A stretch of DNA of 9,715 bases from Firmicutes bacterium CAG:631 (GTDB lineage Bacteria > Bacillota_I > Bacilli_A > RFN20 > CAG-631), in assembly GCA_000433015.1 (NCBI GenBank), contig HF998002.1, forward strand, positions 3,094 to 12,808, written 5' to 3'. Position numbers and translations under genes: made by a program. The notes below the pieces were generated by a model. That model had not been told where the DNA came from. It worked only from the letters and a program-made list of their open reading frames with translations, and searched no databases. Shown here one piece after another: positions 6,804-9,715 of this stretch. How positions within the stretch are numbered: position 1 is the first letter of the stretch; each line of letters starts with the position of its first letter.

Positions 6804-7122
6804 AAAGAACTTTAAAACCAAAACACCTATTGCAAATAAAGACCAATTTAATGATTATGATATTTTGTATGATTGTAAACAAACAGCCCATGATTTATTA
6901 GTCCTTTATTTTTATTTTATGGCAGAAGTATCAAGTGAACAAAATTTTAATAAAATTGAAGAAGTGGCTTATGAATTAATAGAAGATTATCGTCAAATGC
7001 TCACTTTAATTCAAAAATTGGGATGGTATCATGAAGATATCATCCCTAACGAAGAAGTAGTCCACTTAATTCATTCTTTAAAATTAAAGCGAAAAAGTAT
7101 TGAAAAGAAAAATAATCTATAA
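6796..7122 (+). CDS. CotF-like (spore coat F family) protein
   Basis: The 108-residue product resembles the Coat_F family, whose Bacillus member CotF is a spore coat protein with a ferritin-like helical fold. DYDILYDCKQTAHDLLVLYFYFMAEVSSEQ (about 20-50) and the ending LIQKLGWYHEDI (about 71-83) recall the family's late-helix GWY motif. The usual metal ligands of true ferritin-like enzymes are not obvious. Many relatives occur in non-spore-forming lineages, so a sporulation role is not implied. AGAGGT at 6782-6787 is the ribosome binding site, inside the preceding gene. The stop codon at 7120-7122 touches the shared terminator with the convergent membrane-protein pair. Alternative: an unrelated helical protein of similar composition. 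Confidence 0.65.
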   Translation: MNKKNFKTKTPIANKDQFNDYDILYDCKQTAHDLLVLYFYFMAEVSSEQNFNKIEEVAYELIEDYRQMLTLIQKLGWYHEDIIPNEEVVHLIHSLKLKRKSIEKKNNL

Positions 7123-7149
7123 AAAAAGTTGACCGCAGTCAACTTTTTT
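7121..7149. terminator. Compact bidirectional terminator
   Basis: AAAAAAAGTTGAC (7121-7133) pairs with GTCAACTTTTTT (7138-7149) around a CGCA loop (7134-7137); the T-tract downstream and the A-tract upstream give a U-run on both strands. It begins inside the stop codon of the CotF-like gene and ends inside the stop codon of the minus-strand gene (TTA at 7148-7150), so it serves both convergent transcripts. Confidence 0.85.
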
Positions 7150-7630
7150 ATTTATTGATATGATGTGCAACGTCAATCAATGCAACTGGAGATTTGAAAA
7201 CACGAACAACTACTTTTTCTTTATCTACTTGATCAATATGGATCAATGCAACATTGATTTTTGGATTTGGTAAAACATTTGCTTCTGGTTCTTTAGCAAA
7301 AGATGGATCAATATCTTTTATTTCGATATCTTCATCCACTTCTGGATAAAGAGCGACACCATTTTTAATAAGAACAACTTCTTTTCCTTTTTCAATTTGA
7401 ATATTTCTTAAAGGGACATAAGCAAGTAAATCCTTTTTTCTTAAATTTGCTCTTGCAACAAATGAAAAAACAGCAAAAGCAAATAAAGCAAGAATTAAAA
7501 CAGCCATGACGATAATACTTAATAAATCAAACCGGTCAGTTGGAAAAGTTGTAGAATAATAAATGATAATAATGGCATCAATGATAAACAAAATATCTAA
7601 TACTTTAGCAGCTTTACTTTTTGTTTTCAT
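7148..7630 (-). CDS. Unrecognised two-helix membrane protein
   Basis: I do not recognise this 160-residue protein. It has two hydrophobic segments near the N-terminus (about 8-26 and 35-59) and a soluble C-terminal part (about 60-160) with alternating hydrophobic strands (VVLIKNGVAL, INVALIHID, KVVVRVF) suggesting a small beta domain on the cytoplasmic side. The start at 7630 is preferred over an in-frame ATG at 7642 because GGTGA lies five to six bases before it, whereas 7642 has its purine run directly adjacent. Either start overlaps the preceding gene by 15 to 29 bases, so the pair is translationally coupled. It shares the same orientation and probably the same promoter as the gene at 7614-8021. 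Confidence 0.65.
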   Translation of the reverse strand: MKTKSKAAKVLDILFIIDAIIIIYYSTTFPTDRFDLLSIIVMAVLILALFAFAVFSFVARANLRKKDLLAYVPLRNIQIEKGKEVVLIKNGVALYPEVDEDIEIKDIDPSFAKEPEANVLPNPKINVALIHIDQVDKEKVVVRVFKSPVALIDVAHHINK

Positions 7631-8021
7631 CGTCTTCACCATCCTTTTCTACTTCTTCATTGACAACAACCATACTTGGAACGATGGCATCCTTACTGTA
7701 GTCAATAGCATAAGCTGTTTGTTTTACATTAATTGGAGGCATCGTTTGATCATTAACAGGTTTTACTCTTAAAAAGATTAAAGCCAATAAAGAAATGATA
7801 ATCACAGCAGCAACAGCAATGTAGAATACAGGTCCTAAATCTAAATGATTCATGAAGTTTTGAACCCCATCACTGTAGAACCAAGTGTGAATAGGTTCTA
7901 AAAATGTTCCACCTAGTAGTTTGCCGGAAGCCCCTTCTGCTACCATAACAAAGGAGAAAAAGATTCCTGCCAAACCCAAAATAACCGAAAAAATCGTAAA
8001 TAATACAACACGTTTTTTCAT
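7614..8021 (-). CDS. Unrecognised two-helix membrane protein, first gene of the pair
   Basis: This 135-residue protein has no family I can name. Hydrophobic segments lie at about 5-27 and 65-86, with an external-looking loop of about 37 residues between them (rich in Gly, Phe, His and Asp) and an acidic tail (EEVEKDGEDDENKK) after residue 120. The first segment could instead be an uncleaved signal-anchor, because a Lys-Lys-Arg precedes it and there is no clear signal peptidase site. GAGGTGAG (8028-8035) gives the ribosome binding site and a good promoter is present upstream. The end overlaps the start of the second membrane protein, indicating that the two form an operon and may form a complex. 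Confidence 0.65.
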   Translation of the reverse strand: MKKRVVLFTIFSVILGLAGIFFSFVMVAEGASGKLLGGTFLEPIHTWFYSDGVQNFMNHLDLGPVFYIAVAAVIIISLLALIFLRVKPVNDQTMPPINVKQTAYAIDYSKDAIVPSMVVVNEEVEKDGEDDENKK

Positions 8022-8043
8022 ATCAATCTCACCTCTTATAAAT

Positions 8044-8072
8044 AATATACTAAATTTTTATTAAAAATTCAA
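8044..8072 (-). promoter_or_regulatory. Promoter of the two-gene membrane protein operon
   Basis: On the minus strand, TTGAAT (8072-8067) and TATATT (8049-8044) are separated by 17 bases: four of six and five of six matches to the vegetative consensus. The predicted start lies shortly upstream of the ribosome binding site at 8028-8035. The 215-base region 8022-8236 holds this promoter and the pth promoter in divergent orientation; otherwise it is A/T-rich and I see no further gene. Confidence 0.6.
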
Positions 8073-8191
8073 TGTTTTTTTAAAAAAAAGCGAAAAAAAT
8101 AGCAAATTTTGTTTATAATTTAAAAATAGTCGATAGAAACGATAAAAATTAATGGTTCTAAAGATGAAAATAGGGATTTCAAAGGAAATAG

Positions 8192-8220
8192 TTTATAAAT
8201 TAAATGGAAAATGATATAAT
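8192..8220 (+). promoter_or_regulatory. Promoter of pth-mfd
   Basis: TTTATA (8192-8197) and the extended -10 TGATATAAT (8212-8220) are spaced by 17 bases, a strong vegetative-type match. Transcription would begin near 8226-8228, only about ten bases before the pth ATG, so the AGGTG ribosome binding site would sit at the very 5' end of the message. A second possible -10 (TATAAT, 8114-8119) without a good -35 could give a longer leader. Confidence 0.55.
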
Positions 8221-8236
8221 AAAACAGGTGATTTTA

Positions 8237-8809
8237 ATGAAATTAATTGTAGGACTTGGAAATCCAGGAAAACAATATCAATATACGCATCATAATGTTG
8301 GTTTTTTATTTTTGGACCATTATGCTAAAACAAAAGGATGTTCATTTAAGAAAAAATTTAATGGAGAATATGCCGAATTTAATGATAATCAAGAAAAAGT
8401 ATTTTTATTTAAACCTATGACTTATATGAACTTATCTGGTGAACCATTGATACAAATTATGAATTTTTTTCAAATTTCATTAAAAGATCTTTTAGTGATT
8501 TATGATGATATGGACTTGCCTTTTTCAACTTTAAGATTACGTAAAAAAGGTAACGCTGGAGGGCATAATGGCATAAAAAACATTTTATATCATTTAGCAA
8601 GCAATGAATTTTGCCGTATTCGCATTGGCATTGACCGACCTAGTAATGAAAATGTTGTGGATTATGTTTTATCCAATTTTTCAAAAAAAGAATTGGAATA
8701 TCTTGAAAAAACCTTTGATCATGTCGCGCAAGCGGTAGATTTATTTATTCATAATCAATTTGATATTGCCATGAATCGTTTTAATGGAACGGAGAAAAAC
8801 AATGAATGA
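8237..8809 (+). CDS. pth: Peptidyl-tRNA hydrolase
   Basis: Pth cleaves the ester bond of peptidyl-tRNAs released from stalled ribosomes so that tRNA is recycled; it is essential in bacteria. The 190-residue length is normal. The N-terminus MKLIVGLGNPG has Asn9 (E. coli Asn10), His19 in HHNVGF is the catalytic His20, Asn65 in MTYMNLSG matches Asn68, Asp90 in YDDMDLP matches Asp93, and Asn111 in AGGHNG matches Asn114. The open frame extends upstream to an ATG at 8204, but that 33-base extension contains the -10 box, while the 8237 ATG has AGGTG six bases upstream and matches the family N-terminus exactly. The TGA stop overlaps the mfd start. Pth followed by mfd is the same order as in Bacillus. 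Confidence 0.96.
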   Translation: MKLIVGLGNPGKQYQYTHHNVGFLFLDHYAKTKGCSFKKKFNGEYAEFNDNQEKVFLFKPMTYMNLSGEPLIQIMNFFQISLKDLLVIYDDMDLPFSTLRLRKKGNAGGHNGIKNILYHLASNEFCRIRIGIDRPSNENVVDYVLSNFSKKELEYLEKTFDHVAQAVDLFIHNQFDIAMNRFNGTEKNNE

Positions 8810-9715
8810 GATGATTACATTTTTTAAACGTTATCCTCAATTTGTAAAACAGGCTGAATCATTACAAGATGCTTCATTTTATAATGAAGAATCTTTTGCT
8901 TTTGTCGTGGCTTTGAAATTTCTTTTACATCCTCAAATGATTGTTATAGTAAAAGAAAATTTATTGGCCGCTCAACAATTTTATAACCATCTTTATCCTT
9001 TATTAAAAGAAGATTGTCAATTATATGCCGTGGATGAGGTTACAAAATTTACAAGTTTAGCTACTTCTCCTGAAATGGAAGCAACGCGGTTATATATTCT
9101 AGCCCAATCTTGTCAAAAAAAACCGATGGTTGTCATTACCCATACAATGGCTTTACAGCGACTAACTCCTAAAAAATCACTTTTTTTGCAACAAATTTTA
9201 CATTTTAAAGTAGGCGACAAGCAAAGTAAAAAAAATATCATGCAGCAATTAGTAAAATTAGGTTATCAATCGGTTTTACAAGTTACGCAATCGTTTGAAT
9301 TTTCATCAAGAGGAGGAGTTATTGATATTTTTAGTATTCAATATGCTTTTCCTGTGCGCATTGAATTTTTTGATGATGAAGTAGAAAGTATTCGCTTTTT
9401 TGATCCTCAAACACAACGAACCACAAGTGTGATTCAAAGTTGTGAAATCATGCCTGCTACTGAATTTTTAATTGATGATATAACTTTTCAACAGGGAATT
9501 CAAAAAATTGAAGAGGTATTGCAACAACAAAAACAACACTGTGCTTTGAATTTGACATTAGAAGAAAGAGTCAATGAAGATATCACCAAATTAATAAACT
9601 ATCAGTGGGATGAATCTTTGTTTAAATATTATGGCTATTTTGAAAATCATGAACCCCTTACTTCTTATTTTGAGGAAGCACTTTTTTATATTTGCAATGA
9701 AAATCAAATAAAAGA
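8802..9715 (+). CDS. mfd: Transcription-repair coupling factor Mfd, N-terminal part (truncated by window end)
   Basis: Mfd removes RNA polymerase stalled at DNA lesions and recruits UvrA for nucleotide excision repair. The open frame runs from the ATG at 8802 to the window end without a stop, about 304 residues of a protein normally near 1,150. It is the UvrB-homology module: SRGGVIDIF (169-177) followed by PVRIEFFDDEVESIRFFDPQTQR, a segment shared by Mfd and UvrB, and closely matching Mfd by its position after a diverged, ATPase-dead domain 1. The polymerase-interaction domain and helicase lie beyond the window. GGAG at 8791-8794 is seven bases before the ATG, so 8802 is preferred to the nearby ATG at 8811; the start overlaps the pth TGA by eight bases. 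Confidence 0.93.
   Translation, partial: MNEMITFFKRYPQFVKQAESLQDASFYNEESFAFVVALKFLLHPQMIVIVKENLLAAQQFYNHLYPLLKEDCQLYAVDEVTKFTSLATSPEMEATRLYILAQSCQKKPMVVITHTMALQRLTPKKSLFLQQILHFKVGDKQSKKNIMQQLVKLGYQSVLQVTQSFEFSSRGGVIDIFSIQYAFPVRIEFFDDEVESIRFFDPQTQRTTSVIQSCEIMPATEFLIDDITFQQGIQKIEEVLQQQKQHCALNLTLEERVNEDITKLINYQWDESLFKYYGYFENHEPLTSYFEEALFYICNENQIK

Noticed and set aside
7563..7772. 69-residue plus-strand frame
   Set aside because: It is the antisense shadow of the overlapping membrane protein genes; there is no ribosome binding site of usual form and the minus strand has strong operon signals.
8152..8214. Twenty-codon ATG frame in the pth upstream region
   Set aside because: It has no ribosome binding site, and its end overlaps the extended -10 of the pth promoter. 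It is more likely chance in AT-rich sequence.

Overview
The window is an AT-rich stretch of a bacterial chromosome. The gene set and style fit a low-GC Firmicute or a close relative with a cell wall or near-wall ancestry (Erysipelotrichia, Izemoplasmatales or Acholeplasmatales-like groups are candidates; the exact lineage is not provable from here). Supporting signs are strong GGAGG or AGGTGA ribosome binding sites, the clostridial-type split glgC/glgD pair, CotF-like small proteins, and the pth-mfd order also found in Bacillus. Tryptophan is encoded by TGG and pth ends with TGA, so the standard bacterial code is used rather than the Mycoplasma code.

Layout. Positions 51-4978 (+) form one tightly packed run: glgC, glgD, glgA, a DUF2188-type protein with a long lysine-rich tail, and a membrane protein with two CxxC pairs. 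It ends at a bidirectional hairpin at 4977-5010. The first three genes are the glycogen synthesis core: GlgC makes ADP-glucose, GlgD is its catalytically degenerate partner, and GlgA polymerises glucose onto glycogen. Branching enzyme and phosphorylase genes are not seen; the first 72 bases may carry the tail of an upstream operon gene. On the minus strand, 5023-5562 is a single-gene rubrerythrin unit with its own promoter.

A divergent promoter drives a YcxB-like membrane protein (5728-6492) with a glutamate-rich insertion, closed by a GAAA-loop terminator. Next are two short overlapping helical genes (6591-7122), the second resembling spore coat protein CotF. They converge on an overlapping pair of unrecognised two-helix membrane proteins (7148-8021, minus), and the two units share a very compact hairpin terminator. 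After a divergent intergenic region come pth (peptidyl-tRNA hydrolase) and the first third or so of mfd (transcription-repair coupling factor), which runs off the window.

Most of the window is housekeeping or storage metabolism. I see no mobile element, CRISPR array, tRNA, rRNA or defence locus. The less ordinary items are the poorly characterised small proteins (DUF2188 plus tail, the CxxC membrane protein, the YcxB-like protein, the CotF-like pair, the 7148-8021 pair), the compact shared terminators, and a pth promoter that would leave a leader of only about ten bases. I found no convincing evidence of an undescribed multi-gene system.
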